Assembly (NCBI RefSeq): GCF_006546825.1
Contig: NZ_VICC01000006.1
Span: 186,001 to 250,000 of the forward strand
DNA length: 64,000 nt
Direction of reading: 5' to 3'
Source of the DNA: Actinomyces oris
GTDB taxonomy: Bacteria > Actinomycetota > Actinomycetes > Actinomycetales > Actinomycetaceae
Position 1 is the first letter of the stretch; every line of letters begins with the position of its first letter. The notes under the pieces were generated by a model. That model had not been told where the DNA came from, made no database searches, and was given only the letters and a program-made list of their open reading frames with translations. Below are positions 25,191 to 33,411 of this stretch, piece by piece. Both the position numbers and the translations under genes were made by a program.

Positions 25191-26881
25191 CCACCGACCG
25201 CTCCGAGGCGTTCGACCTGCCTCAGGTTCTTGAGGACCTGGCCAGGGCGGTCGACCTGGGCGAGCAGCTCGGTCTGCGCGAAGAGCTCACCCAGGCCCGG
25301 GACGTCCTCACGCAGGCCTCCCACCGACGGCGTCTGGCGCCGCAGACCACGGTGGCGGCCCTTCTCGGGGCGACCGGGTCGGGCAAGTCCAGCCTCACCA
25401 ACGCCATGGCCGGCTCCGAGGTGTCCCGAACCGCCCGCACCCGCCCGACGACGACCCAGCCCCTCGCCGTCGTCCCGGACACGGCCGCTGAGGCCACTGA
25501 GCTGCTGGACTGGCTCTCCATCAACCACAGAGTGCGCGTCGACGGCGGCTGGGCCCTGGGCGAGACGACGGTGCTGGTCGATCTGCCCGACATCGACTCC
25601 GACGAACCCGCGCACCGGGCCATCGCCGAGCGCATGGCGGGCAAGGTCGACGTCCTGGTGTGGGTCCTCGATCCGGAGAAGTACGCCGATGGCGTCGTTC
25701 ATCGCGACTTCCTCATCCCTATGGCGGCGCACGCCGAGGTCATGGTGGTCGCCCTCAACCAGGTGGATCGGCTCGACCCCGAGAGCCGGGACGCAGTGCT
25801 CGCCGACCTCAGAAGGATCCTGGACCGAGAGGGTCTTGGAGCCGTCTCAGTGATTGCCGTCAGCGCCCGCACCGGACAGGGCGTAGAGACCCTGGCACGC
25901 ACCGTGGCCTCGGTCGCCTCGAACAGGCTGGCCAGTGCGCGAAGCCTTGCCGCCCACGCCCGGCGCGCAGCCAGCGAGCTGGGCGAGCGCACGGGGCTCA
26001 TCGCTCCATCCGGCCGTGGTGCGCCAACACCGGGCCCGGCCGCTCAGCAGGAGCCGCAGGTACGTCATTCCCTCACTGCTCTACGGCAGGCGGCCGCGAG
26101 CCTCGCCGGGGTCGACGTCGTCTCGCAGGCGGTTGAAGGATCGGACCGTCACCGGGCCCGCACCCGAGTCGGCTGGTTCTGGCTGCGGTGGATCGGACAC
26201 CTCAGACGCGATCCGCTTCGAGCCCTCCACCTGGGGACCGGGCGTCCGCCGGCCCCGAAGTCCGCAGACGCGGAACGATCCGACGGCGCGACGGGCTCCG
26301 GCGTCATCGACCTGACCTCCCTGCCCGCCGCAGGACCTGCCGCAACGGGCAGGCTGCGCAGCAGTGCTCACGTCTACGCCGTGGCGGCCTGCTCCGCCCT
26401 GCCCGGTGACCTGGCCGCTCAGGCCGTTCTGCGCAGCGACGAGCGCGCCGAGAGGCTTGCCGAGCCTCTGGAACTGGCTGTGGCCCAGGTGGACTACGGG
26501 ACGTGGAAGCGCCCGGTCTGGTGGAAAGCTGCGAACGTGCTGCAGTGGGTGACCGCACTGGCTGCGCTCATCGGCGGGTTGTGGCTGGTGGCCATTCACG
26601 TTCTGGAGGACTACCTCCTGCTCATCAGCATCGACGTTCCGCGCTGGGGGGCAGTCCCCTGGCCCACCGTCCTCCTGCTCGGAGGCCTGCTGATCGGACT
26701 GGTCCTGGCGGGTCTGGGGACGTTCCTGGCCGGCCTTCAGGCCAGGCGTCACCGCAGGCGGATTGTCGAGCGCTTGCGCCGGGCCACCGACGAGGTCGTG
26801 AACGCCGAGCTCATCGAGCCGCTCAGGGCCGAAACACATGGATGGGTGGAGCTCGCGCGGATTCTGGAGCGAATCGCCTGA
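25187..26881 (+). CDS. Dynamin-like membrane GTPase, second of a pair
   Basis: A 564-residue GTPase. G1 is LLGATGSGKSSLTNAMAG, the switch is ARTRPTTTQPL, G3 is VLVDLPDIDSDEPAHR, G4 is VVALNQVDRLD and G5 is IAVSARTGQGV. The motifs are more canonical than in the first GTPase. A linker of about 200 residues, rich in Ala/Gly/Pro, precedes two membrane helices (about 455-475 and 495-520; WVTALAALIGGLWLVAIHV, VLLLGGLLIGLVLAGLGTFLAG). The C-terminal tail is basic. The GTG start overlaps the first gene's stop (GTGA) and follows GGGAGGAGG, so the two are translationally coupled and probably act as a hetero-oligomer. Confidence 0.82.
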   Translation: MTTDRSEAFDLPQVLEDLARAVDLGEQLGLREELTQARDVLTQASHRRRLAPQTTVAALLGATGSGKSSLTNAMAGSEVSRTARTRPTTTQPLAVVPDTAAEATELLDWLSINHRVRVDGGWALGETTVLVDLPDIDSDEPAHRAIAERMAGKVDVLVWVLDPEKYADGVVHRDFLIPMAAHAEVMVVALNQVDRLDPESRDAVLADLRRILDREGLGAVSVIAVSARTGQGVETLARTVASVASNRLASARSLAAHARRAASELGERTGLIAPSGRGAPTPGPAAQQEPQVRHSLTALRQAAASLAGVDVVSQAVEGSDRHRARTRVGWFWLRWIGHLRRDPLRALHLGTGRPPAPKSADAERSDGATGSGVIDLTSLPAAGPAATGRLRSSAHVYAVAACSALPGDLAAQAVLRSDERAERLAEPLELAVAQVDYGTWKRPVWWKAANVLQWVTALAALIGGLWLVAIHVLEDYLLLISIDVPRWGAVPWPTVLLLGGLLIGLVLAGLGTFLAGLQARRHRRRIVERLRRATDEVVNAELIEPLRAETHGWVELARILERIA

Positions 26882-26883
26882 TG

Positions 26884-26966
26884 TGACACCATCATGTTCC
26901 GATCTGACATCAACTTGACACCAAACTCTCTTGGCTGGGGTGGCTAATAGTGTCATCATGGTGTCA
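26884..26966 (+). promoter_or_regulatory. Putative operator: four TGACAC(C/T)A sites
   Basis: The octamer TGACACCA occurs at 26884-26891 and 26916-26923 on the plus strand and as its complement TGGTGTCA at 26959-26966. TAGTGTCA (26948-26955) is a fourth, reversed, copy with one change. The sites surround TTGACA (26915-26920) and TAATAG/TAGTGT and reach the ATG of the ribbon-helix-helix gene at 26966. Short repeated half-sites are typical for this DNA-binding fold, so autoregulation is likely. Confidence 0.5.
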
Positions 26967-27589
26967 TGCATGTGGATGCCTACACCGAGACCCTGCGTCG
27001 TACCCTCGTGGAGACCTCGTCCCTGGGTGACGACCGGACCCAGGACGTGGCCCGCTCCCTGGCGGCTGCACTCGATCCGGCGCTGCGCCTCGTCGCCCTG
27101 CAGATGCTCACGGACACCGCAGATGAGCTCAACGGCGAGCTCGACGGAGCTCATGTCGCCGTTGTGATGGACGGTGCGACGCCCCATCTCCTGGTGACCC
27201 AGGCTGATCGGTCTGATGAGCGGGAGCAGGACCACGTGACGGGCCCGAACCGCCATGCCGAGACTCCGGTGCACGCAGTACCTGAGGTGGAGGAGGGCCC
27301 GGAGGTCCGCACGACGCTGCGCCTGCCCGAGTCACTCAAGCAGCAGATCGACGCCGCCGCCCGGATGCAGGGACGTTCGGTCAACGCCTGGCTCGTGGAA
27401 GCGGCTCGAGGTGCGCTGTCTGAACAGTCGTCCGCGTCGGGCTCCCGGCGCCCGCCGAGCACCGGGAATGACTGGGCGGGGTCTGATCGCTCTGCGAGTG
27501 GCTCCGACGGAGGACGCCCCACCGACTGGCGTGCCGGACCGGCGCAGCACCGGAGCTCGGGGGCGACGCTCACCGGCTGGTTCGGCTGA
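26966..27589 (+). CDS. Ribbon-helix-helix domain protein (HicB/CopG-like)
   Basis: A 207-residue protein. Residues 1-75 are helical and unrecognised. Residues about 113-150 contain TTLRLPESLKQQIDAAARMQGRSVNAWLVEAA, a ribbon-helix-helix DNA-binding motif of the Arc/CopG/HicB type. The tail (150-207) is Ser/Gly/Pro-rich and disordered, ending GATLTGWFG. In many actinobacteria a HicB-like protein precedes a DUF4097 gene, as here. No HicA-type toxin is present, so this is probably a transcription regulator, not a toxin-antitoxin pair. Four copies of an octamer upstream suggest autoregulation. The DUF4097 gene starts 114 bases downstream. Confidence 0.75.
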   Translation: MHVDAYTETLRRTLVETSSLGDDRTQDVARSLAAALDPALRLVALQMLTDTADELNGELDGAHVAVVMDGATPHLLVTQADRSDEREQDHVTGPNRHAETPVHAVPEVEEGPEVRTTLRLPESLKQQIDAAARMQGRSVNAWLVEAARGALSEQSSASGSRRPPSTGNDWAGSDRSASGSDGGRPTDWRAGPAQHRSSGATLTGWFG

Positions 27590-27703
27590 CCCCGTACCAG
27601 CGCGCCGTCGTGCCACTGATCTCACCTGATCCCAACGACTCACCCGCTGGATGACCACATCGTGGCGGTCCGCGCAGATACCTGAAACCTGAGGAGACCA
27701 CCC

Positions 27704-28438
27704 ATGCCGATCTGGACCTTTGACCTTCCCGATGACGCTCAGCCGAACCTCGTCCTGGACCTGTCCACCCTGAGCGTGGTGACCGCGCCTGGGACGGGAA
27801 GCGCGATCACCGTCGAGGCCGATGAGAGCCTGACCCCCCTCCTGGACGTCACCGCCGACGGGGCCGAGGTGAGCATCCGCCAGATCGCTCTCGTGGGACG
27901 TGAACGATTCGCTGGCATCTGGCCGTGGGGCCCGCAGACATCTCGAGTTCGGGTCACGGTGCCGCACGGCACGCACCTGGATGCCCGCCTCGATGCCGGA
28001 TCGATCAGCGCTGAGCACTCCTGGGAGCACGTGCAGATCCGGACCTCGGCGGGATCGATCCGGCTGGGCGACTGCATGAGTGCGCAGGTGCACGCCGACG
28101 CCGGCTCCATCGTCATCGGCGCCCTGCATGAGGGGAGCGTGCGGGCCCAAGCCGGTTCTGTGCGCATCCGCTCGACCTCCGGCACAGTGTCTGCCCACAC
28201 GGAGGCCGGCTCGGTCAAGATCGTCGAGGCCCGTGAAGGAACCTTGGATCTGTCCAGCGAGATGGGAACCGTGTCGGTGGGAGTACCCGAGGGAACCGCG
28301 GTCCTGGCCGACTGCCACTCCGACTTCGGTCGAGTCGCCACCGACCTGCCCCGCCAGGAGCGCCCCGATGCCCTCGAACGACGCCTCGAGCTGCGGGCCC
28401 GCACCCAGATGGGGACCGTGCGGGTGCGCAGGGCCTGA
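27704..28438 (+). CDS. DUF4097 family beta-helical repeat protein
   Basis: A 244-residue protein with no signal peptide or membrane helix. It consists of short repeated strands with the phrases DAGSISAEHS, SAGSIRLGD, DAGSIVIG, QAGSVRIRS, EAGSVKIVE and EMGTVSVG, about 18-20 residues apart, as expected for a right-handed beta-helix of the DUF4097 (putative adhesin) family. The biochemical role of this family is not known. Despite the 'adhesin' label, nothing here suggests export. The ATG at 27704 follows GAGGAG with 7-base spacing. It is probably regulated by the upstream ribbon-helix-helix protein. Confidence 0.82.
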   Translation: MPIWTFDLPDDAQPNLVLDLSTLSVVTAPGTGSAITVEADESLTPLLDVTADGAEVSIRQIALVGRERFAGIWPWGPQTSRVRVTVPHGTHLDARLDAGSISAEHSWEHVQIRTSAGSIRLGDCMSAQVHADAGSIVIGALHEGSVRAQAGSVRIRSTSGTVSAHTEAGSVKIVEAREGTLDLSSEMGTVSVGVPEGTAVLADCHSDFGRVATDLPRQERPDALERRLELRARTQMGTVRVRRA

Positions 28439-28485
28439 GCACCCACCCATGCGACGACCAGATGGCGGAGTAGGGGAAAAGTAGT

Positions 28486-28513
28486 GGGGGCGGCAACACA
28501 TGTCGCCGCCCCC
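28486..28513. terminator. Bidirectional terminator hairpin
   Basis: GGGGGCGGC (28486-28494) pairs perfectly with GCCGCCCCC (28505-28513) around a 10-base loop. It lies between the convergent DUF4097 and DEAD-box genes. Confidence 0.75.
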
Positions 28514-28539
28514 AACCGCATCAGAGGAGTCCTCGGGAC

Positions 28540-31137
28540 TCAGCGCTCGCCGCGCCCTCCACGGAAGCCGCCCCGGTGGCCGCCGAAGCGGTTCTGGTTG
28601 TGCTCGCCGTAGCCACGGCGCTCGCCCCGGTGCCCGTCGCGGTCGTAGCCGCGGCCACCCCGGTCCTCGCGCCGGCCACGGAAGCCGTCCCGATCGCCAC
28701 GGCGCTCATCCCACCGACGGTTGTCACGGCGCTCCCCGCGCTCCGAGCGGTCGTAGCCGCCCCTACCACCGCGCCCATCACGGTCCTTCCAACCGCGCTC
28801 GCCGTCCTCACGGCGAGGACGGAAACCGCGCTCCGACCGCTCGCCGCGGTCGCTGCGGTCACCACGGTCCTTGCGGTCCTCCCAGTCACGCCGCTTAGGA
28901 CGCCGCTCGGCGCCGTTGGGGCCGGACCAGCCGTGCCCCGGACCCTCGTCGGGACGGATCCGCAGCTCGCGGCCAGCAAAGGTCGCCCGCCCCATGACGC
29001 TCAGCTGCTCGGGGCTGAGGTCGGCGTAGATCGTGACCAGGGAGAAGGACTGAAGGATGTCGATCTTGCCGATATCGGAGCCCTCGATACCGCCCTCGTT
29101 GGCCAGCGCGCCCACGATCGTTCCGGGCAGGACCCGGTCGCGGTGCCCGACCTCCACGCGGTAGACGGTCCCGGGGCCCTCGTGCTCGCGGCGCCCGGAA
29201 CGCGTGGCCGAGCGGCGTCCCTCGCCACGGTCTCCTCGCTCTGCGCGACGGCCCTTCTCCCGGCCGCCTTCGAAGGAGGCCGACAGGAAGGTCCCCTCGG
29301 AGTCGAGGTTCTCCTCCCGGCGGGCGCGCTGGGGGCGCTCACCGCCCCGCTCCTCGCGCCTGCGCGGTCCCTCGTCTCCCACGGCCAGGGCCAGCAGCGT
29401 GGCTGCCAGCTCCTCGACGTCGATGTCCAGCTCCCGGGCGGAGTCAGCGACCAGCGGCAGGTACATGTCCAGACGGCCGCGCTCGTGGCGGGCGGCTGCC
29501 TTGGACAGGAGCTTGCGGGCGCGGTGCTCGGAGACGTCCGCGGGGGAGGGCAGGGTGATCTCCTCCAGACGGCTTCCGGTGAGGCGCTCGATCTGGCGGA
29601 GCTTGCCCTTCTCCTTGGGGGTCAGGAAGGTGACGGCCTCGCCGTGGCGGCCGGCGCGGCCCGTGCGACCGATACGGTGCACGTAGGCCTCGGCCTCGCG
29701 GGGCACGTCGAAGTTGACCACCAGGCCGATGCGGTCCACGTCCAGGCCTCGGGCGGCGACGTCCGTGGCCACCAGCACGTCGAGGGTGCCGGCGCGCAGC
29801 CGCTCCACCAGGCGCTCGCGCTCGCGCTGAGGCACGTCACCGGAGATCGCGGCGGCCTGGATGCCCCGGCCCGCCAGCTCGATGGCGACGTCCTCGGCCG
29901 TGGACTTGGTCCGCACGAAGACGATGGCGGCCTCGGCGTCGGTGACGGCCAGGACCCGGGAGACGGCGCCGATCTTGTGACGGAAGGGAACCACCGCGTA
30001 GGTCTGGTGGACGGTGGCGACAGTGGAGGCCGGCCTGGAGACCTCGACCTGAACGGGCTCGTGAAGGTGCTGGCGCGCCACGGCCTGGATGGCCGGCGGC
30101 ATCGTCGCGGAGAACAGGGCGGTGCGCCGATCGGCGGGAAGAGACTCCGCAATCGTCTCCACGTCCTCGGCGAAGCCCATCCGCAGCATCTCGTCGGCCT
30201 CGTCCAGCACGAAGTAGCGCACGTCGTCGAGCTGGAGCGCGCCCTTATCAATGAGGTCGATGACGCGGCCGGGAGTGCCGACGACGACCTGGGCGCCGCC
30301 CTTGAGCGCGCCGATCTGGGGGCCGTAGGGGGCGCCGCCGTAGACGGCCACCACCTCCAGTCCGCGGGAGCGGGCAGCCATATCAGTGATGGCCTCGGCG
30401 CTCTGGAGCGCGAGCTCGCGGGTGGGGGCCAGAACGAGCGCCTGAACGACGTTGTCACGCGAGTCGACGGCGTCGAGCAGCGGAAGCCCGAAGGCCGCCG
30501 TCTTGCCGGTTCCGGTCTGGGCGACGCCGACGACGTCACGGCCGGCCAGCAGAACCGGGATCGCCTCCTTCTGGATGGCGGTGGGGGTCACGAAGCCCAT
30601 GTCGGTGACGGCCTTGAGCAGGTCACCGGGAAGACCCAGGTCGGCGAAGGTGATCTCCTCATCCTCGTGAGCGGTCCTCACCTCGCTCTTGTCCCGGTCG
30701 CGCGGCGAGGCGGCGCGCTCGACGTCGCGCTGGTGGCTGTCGGAGTCGGCATCGGTGTCGATGAAGGGGGTGTGGCCGTCAACCTCGTCCTCATCAATGT
30801 CGACGCCGTCGTCCTCATCGGAGTCGTCGATCCCGTCCTCCGGGTCGGCCTCGGGGAGATCTCGGTCGACGTCGTCCGCCTCCTCCTCGTGGTCGACGTC
30901 CTCCGGGTCCTCAGGGGAATCGGAGGAGGCGGGAGTGGCGAAGTCCTCGGGGGAGGAGGTGGTGCCGTCGCGGTGGTGCGGCGCGGCGACAGTGCTCTCC
31001 TCGTCGTTCTTGGTCGGGCCGGTCTGCTCGCCGCCGGAGAGCTCGGCGGAGAAGAGCGCATCGAGGCTGAGGGGGCCGTTGCCGTCCTTGCTCTGAGCGT
31101 CGGAGGCGCCAGGCGCAGTACTGCTGGAGTGAGTCAT
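28540..31137 (-). CDS. deaD: DEAD-box RNA helicase (DeaD/CsdA type)
   Basis: An 865-residue ATP-dependent RNA helicase. Residues 1-175 are very acidic (Asp/Glu/Ser). The Q motif region FADLGLPGDLLKAVTDMGF is followed by AQTGTGKTAAFG (motif I), PTRELALQ, VLDEADEMLRMGF (DEAD), LFSATMP and HRIGRTGRAGRHG (VI). A DbpA-like RNA-binding domain (VYRVEVGHRDRVLPGTIVGAL) comes next. The last 130 residues are Arg/Gly/Asp-rich (RGG-like) and probably bind RNA. DeaD proteins assist ribosome assembly and RNA decay, especially in the cold. The start is ATG at 31137, chosen because upstream in-frame codons to 31251 give unconserved sequence. Confidence 0.93.
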   Translation of the reverse strand: MTHSSSTAPGASDAQSKDGNGPLSLDALFSAELSGGEQTGPTKNDEESTVAAPHHRDGTTSSPEDFATPASSDSPEDPEDVDHEEEADDVDRDLPEADPEDGIDDSDEDDGVDIDEDEVDGHTPFIDTDADSDSHQRDVERAASPRDRDKSEVRTAHEDEEITFADLGLPGDLLKAVTDMGFVTPTAIQKEAIPVLLAGRDVVGVAQTGTGKTAAFGLPLLDAVDSRDNVVQALVLAPTRELALQSAEAITDMAARSRGLEVVAVYGGAPYGPQIGALKGGAQVVVGTPGRVIDLIDKGALQLDDVRYFVLDEADEMLRMGFAEDVETIAESLPADRRTALFSATMPPAIQAVARQHLHEPVQVEVSRPASTVATVHQTYAVVPFRHKIGAVSRVLAVTDAEAAIVFVRTKSTAEDVAIELAGRGIQAAAISGDVPQRERERLVERLRAGTLDVLVATDVAARGLDVDRIGLVVNFDVPREAEAYVHRIGRTGRAGRHGEAVTFLTPKEKGKLRQIERLTGSRLEEITLPSPADVSEHRARKLLSKAAARHERGRLDMYLPLVADSARELDIDVEELAATLLALAVGDEGPRRREERGGERPQRARREENLDSEGTFLSASFEGGREKGRRAERGDRGEGRRSATRSGRREHEGPGTVYRVEVGHRDRVLPGTIVGALANEGGIEGSDIGKIDILQSFSLVTIYADLSPEQLSVMGRATFAGRELRIRPDEGPGHGWSGPNGAERRPKRRDWEDRKDRGDRSDRGERSERGFRPRREDGERGWKDRDGRGGRGGYDRSERGERRDNRRWDERRGDRDGFRGRREDRGGRGYDRDGHRGERRGYGEHNQNRFGGHRGGFRGGRGER

Positions 31138-31442
31138 GAAGTTATCCCATATCTGTCCCCATGAAGATGGTGGGGACCGCGGCGGAGTGTGGGGGAGGAC
31201 CTTTTGTCCTCCGCTCTTTGCCGTACCTGGCCCACCACACTCGCCCCGCACCCGGACTGGCCGGGTGACTCATGGGCTAACACGCACAGACTCACGGGAT
31301 ACTCGTGCCGCACACCGGGTGCGGCAGGACCCGAACGGGGTCAACAGGGCACGGATCGCTCCTGCGCCCAGGCTACGGGAGAATCAGCGGAACTCCGCGC
31401 TCCACGGGCTGGATCACAGGTGAGGTCGGTCTCGTGGCCCGT
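31138..31442. other. Intergenic region upstream of deaD, with hairpins
   Basis: About 305 bases between the deaD start and the end of the ABC importer operon (both minus strand). It holds two compact hairpins: GGAGGAC/GTCCTCC (31194-31200 and 31206-31212, 5-base loop) and TGCCGCAC/GTGCGGCA (31306-31313 and 31319-31326). The second may terminate the importer operon; the first would lie in the deaD leader. No open reading frame here looks real. Confidence 0.45.
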
Positions 31443-32324
31443 TCACCGCCCCAGCAGGCCGAGGATCTTCCGACGCAGCTCGCGGACCTCGTCACTCGAC
31501 TCGTCGTGCTCGGGTACCTCGATGTCGGCGACGATGCGCGCGGGGCGCTCTGACAGGACGACCACTCGGTTGGACAGGCGCAGGGCCTCGTCCACGTCGT
31601 GGGTGACCAGGACGGCGGTGAAGCGCTGGGACTCCCACAGCCTGAGGATCTCGTCCTGGAGCTGGAGGCGTGTCAGGGCGTCGAGCTTGCCCAGGGGCTC
31701 ATCCAGGAGGAAGAGCCGGGGCCGGTTGACCAGGGCTCGGGCCAGTGAGGCCCGTTGAGCCATACCGCCCGAGAGCGTGGAGGGGTAGGAATCGGCGAAG
31801 TCCCGCAGCCCCACGATCTGCAGGGCCGCCTCCACCCGGCGCCGGTCGCGCTCCATGCGGTTTCTTGCCTCAGGGCCCAGGGCGACATTGTCCCGCACGG
31901 TCCTCCACGGCAGCAGCGTGGAGTCCTGGAACGCGAGCGCGCGCAGAGGCGAGGGCCCGGTCACCTGCTTGGAGTCGACGGTGACGCTGCCCTCGACGGG
32001 CTGCTCCAATCCGGCCAGCAGTCTCAGGATCGTGGACTTCCCGCAGCCGGACGGCCCCACGAGTGAGACGAACTCCCCGGGTGCCACCGTCAGGTCGATG
32101 TCATTGAGGACGGCAAGCTGATCCGGCTTGGCAGCCTCAGCCTCATAGCGAGCCCTCGCAGCGGGGGAGAACCGGCGCAGCAGCAGATGGAGCCACCCGT
32201 GCTCCAGGTCATGGGACAACGGGTAGCTGTGGGAGACACCAGCGAGATCGACCTGTGCCCCGCGGGGGACGGACGGAGTCGAGACCTGCGGCGCGGCAGT
32301 AGCCGCCGACGAATCAGCAGACAT
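31443..32324 (-). CDS. ABC transporter ATP-binding protein (SsuB/TauB type)
   Basis: ATPase of a sulfonate/nitrate/taurine-type importer, 293 residues. Walker A is GPSGCGKSTIL, the Q-loop is ALAFQDSTLLPWRTV, the signature is LSGGMAQRASLARAL, and Walker B is LFLLDEPLGKLDALTR, whose GKLDALTR ending is typical for SsuB/TauB. The N-terminal 75 residues are longer than usual and include VSHSYPLSHDLEHGWLHLLL. It is the last gene of a substrate-binding protein, permease, ATPase operon; only 4 bases separate it from the permease. Confidence 0.9.
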   Translation of the reverse strand: MSADSSAATAAPQVSTPSVPRGAQVDLAGVSHSYPLSHDLEHGWLHLLLRRFSPAARARYEAEAAKPDQLAVLNDIDLTVAPGEFVSLVGPSGCGKSTILRLLAGLEQPVEGSVTVDSKQVTGPSPLRALAFQDSTLLPWRTVRDNVALGPEARNRMERDRRRVEAALQIVGLRDFADSYPSTLSGGMAQRASLARALVNRPRLFLLDEPLGKLDALTRLQLQDEILRLWESQRFTAVLVTHDVDEALRLSNRVVVLSERPARIVADIEVPEHDESSDEVRELRRKILGLLGR

Positions 32325-32328
32325 CGGT

Positions 32329-33411
32329 TCACCACCTCACAAGGTTCTGCTGCCATGCCAGCAGCGAGGAGCGGATCTTGAACAGCAGGACCATGAGCGT
32401 GCGGCAGAAGGTCACCAGAATGATGAGGCCCACGTACATCCGGGGGTAGTCCGCCCAGCCCTTGACCCAGTTGATGTACCAGGCCAGGCCCTTGTCGACG
32501 CCGGTCAGCTCGGCGGTCATGAGGGCGGCGAGCGAGGTTCCCAGTCCCGTGAACAGGCCGGTGAGCATGTCTGGTAGCGCGGAGGGAACGGCCACTCGTC
32601 TGATAAGGAAGAGCTCGTCGGCTCCCAGTGTGCGGGCCATGTCGATGTAGTCACGGCGCACGGAGCGAACTCCCGCGCGGGTCATGGTCGCCATGGGGAA
32701 CCAGGCGCCGAAGCCGACGATGAAGGCTGCCGAGGTGTACGTCGTCGGAAGCAGCAGCAGCGCCAGCGGAAGCAGAGAGGCCGCGGGAACTGGGCCGATG
32801 GTCTGAAGGAGCGGATGGAGCCAGTAGTCGGCGCGCCTCGACCAGCCCATGAGCAGGCCTGTGAAGAACCCCAGCACCGATCCGGCCGTGTACCCGATGA
32901 TGAAGAGCAGCGCCGAGGCACCCAGGCAGCTGAGCAGCAGCCTCCAGTCTCCGAGGAAGGAGGCAATGAGTACTTCTGGGGCGGCGAAGTACGGGGGCGT
33001 GAGCAGTCCGAGCTTGGATGTTGTCAGCTGCCAGACGATGAACCATGCGCCGGCGGCGTTGATCCAGGGCAGGAAGTGCGTCAGGGACCTCGCTGCCGAA
33101 GAGGCCGGTCGGACCCGTGCGGTGAGTGTCCACGCGATCAGGGCGGTCAGCCATGCCCCGGCAAGGACTGCGACTGGAGTGGTTGACTCCTTGCGGAGAA
33201 GGTCGGCTTCCGGCAGGGCGATGAGGAGGACCAGGTAGGCCGACCACAGGAATAGCGCCGTCGTGCTCACAAGCGCGCCTGCGCTGGAACGGCGATCGCT
33301 TGGTGCGCTCTGCCTGGCTGTGGAGGAGGGCGGTCGTGGATGCCCATCGTCGACGGGCTTGGAAGACGCGGTCGATGCGGTCGCGGGAGTCACTTCAGTG
33401 GGCATCGTCAC
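32329..33411 (-). CDS. ABC transporter permease (SsuC/TauC type)
   Basis: Membrane subunit of the importer, 360 residues. A polar 45-residue N-terminus is followed by about seven to eight hydrophobic helices. The cytoplasmic EAA loop, DYIDMARTLGADELFLIRRV with PSALPDMLTGL, couples to the ATPase. GTG at 33411 overlaps the upstream stop region; ATG at 33405 is an equally good start, with AAGGA 10 bases upstream. The N-terminal two helices are extra compared with SsuC and may include a fused membrane segment. Confidence 0.88.
   Translation of the reverse strand: MTMPTEVTPATASTASSKPVDDGHPRPPSSTARQSAPSDRRSSAGALVSTTALFLWSAYLVLLIALPEADLLRKESTTPVAVLAGAWLTALIAWTLTARVRPASSAARSLTHFLPWINAAGAWFIVWQLTTSKLGLLTPPYFAAPEVLIASFLGDWRLLLSCLGASALLFIIGYTAGSVLGFFTGLLMGWSRRADYWLHPLLQTIGPVPAASLLPLALLLLPTTYTSAAFIVGFGAWFPMATMTRAGVRSVRRDYIDMARTLGADELFLIRRVAVPSALPDMLTGLFTGLGTSLAALMTAELTGVDKGLAWYINWVKGWADYPRMYVGLIILVTFCRTLMVLLFKIRSSLLAWQQNLVRW

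Noticed and set aside
26958-26966. ATG at 26958 as start of the ribbon-helix-helix gene
   Set aside because: It is in a different frame from the conserved protein; 26966 is in frame.
28576-31164. 862-residue open frame on the plus strand opposite the DEAD-box gene
   Set aside because: It is an antisense shadow of deaD. Its composition (Val/Leu/Ala/Gly runs) has no domain and the opposite strand holds a full set of helicase motifs.
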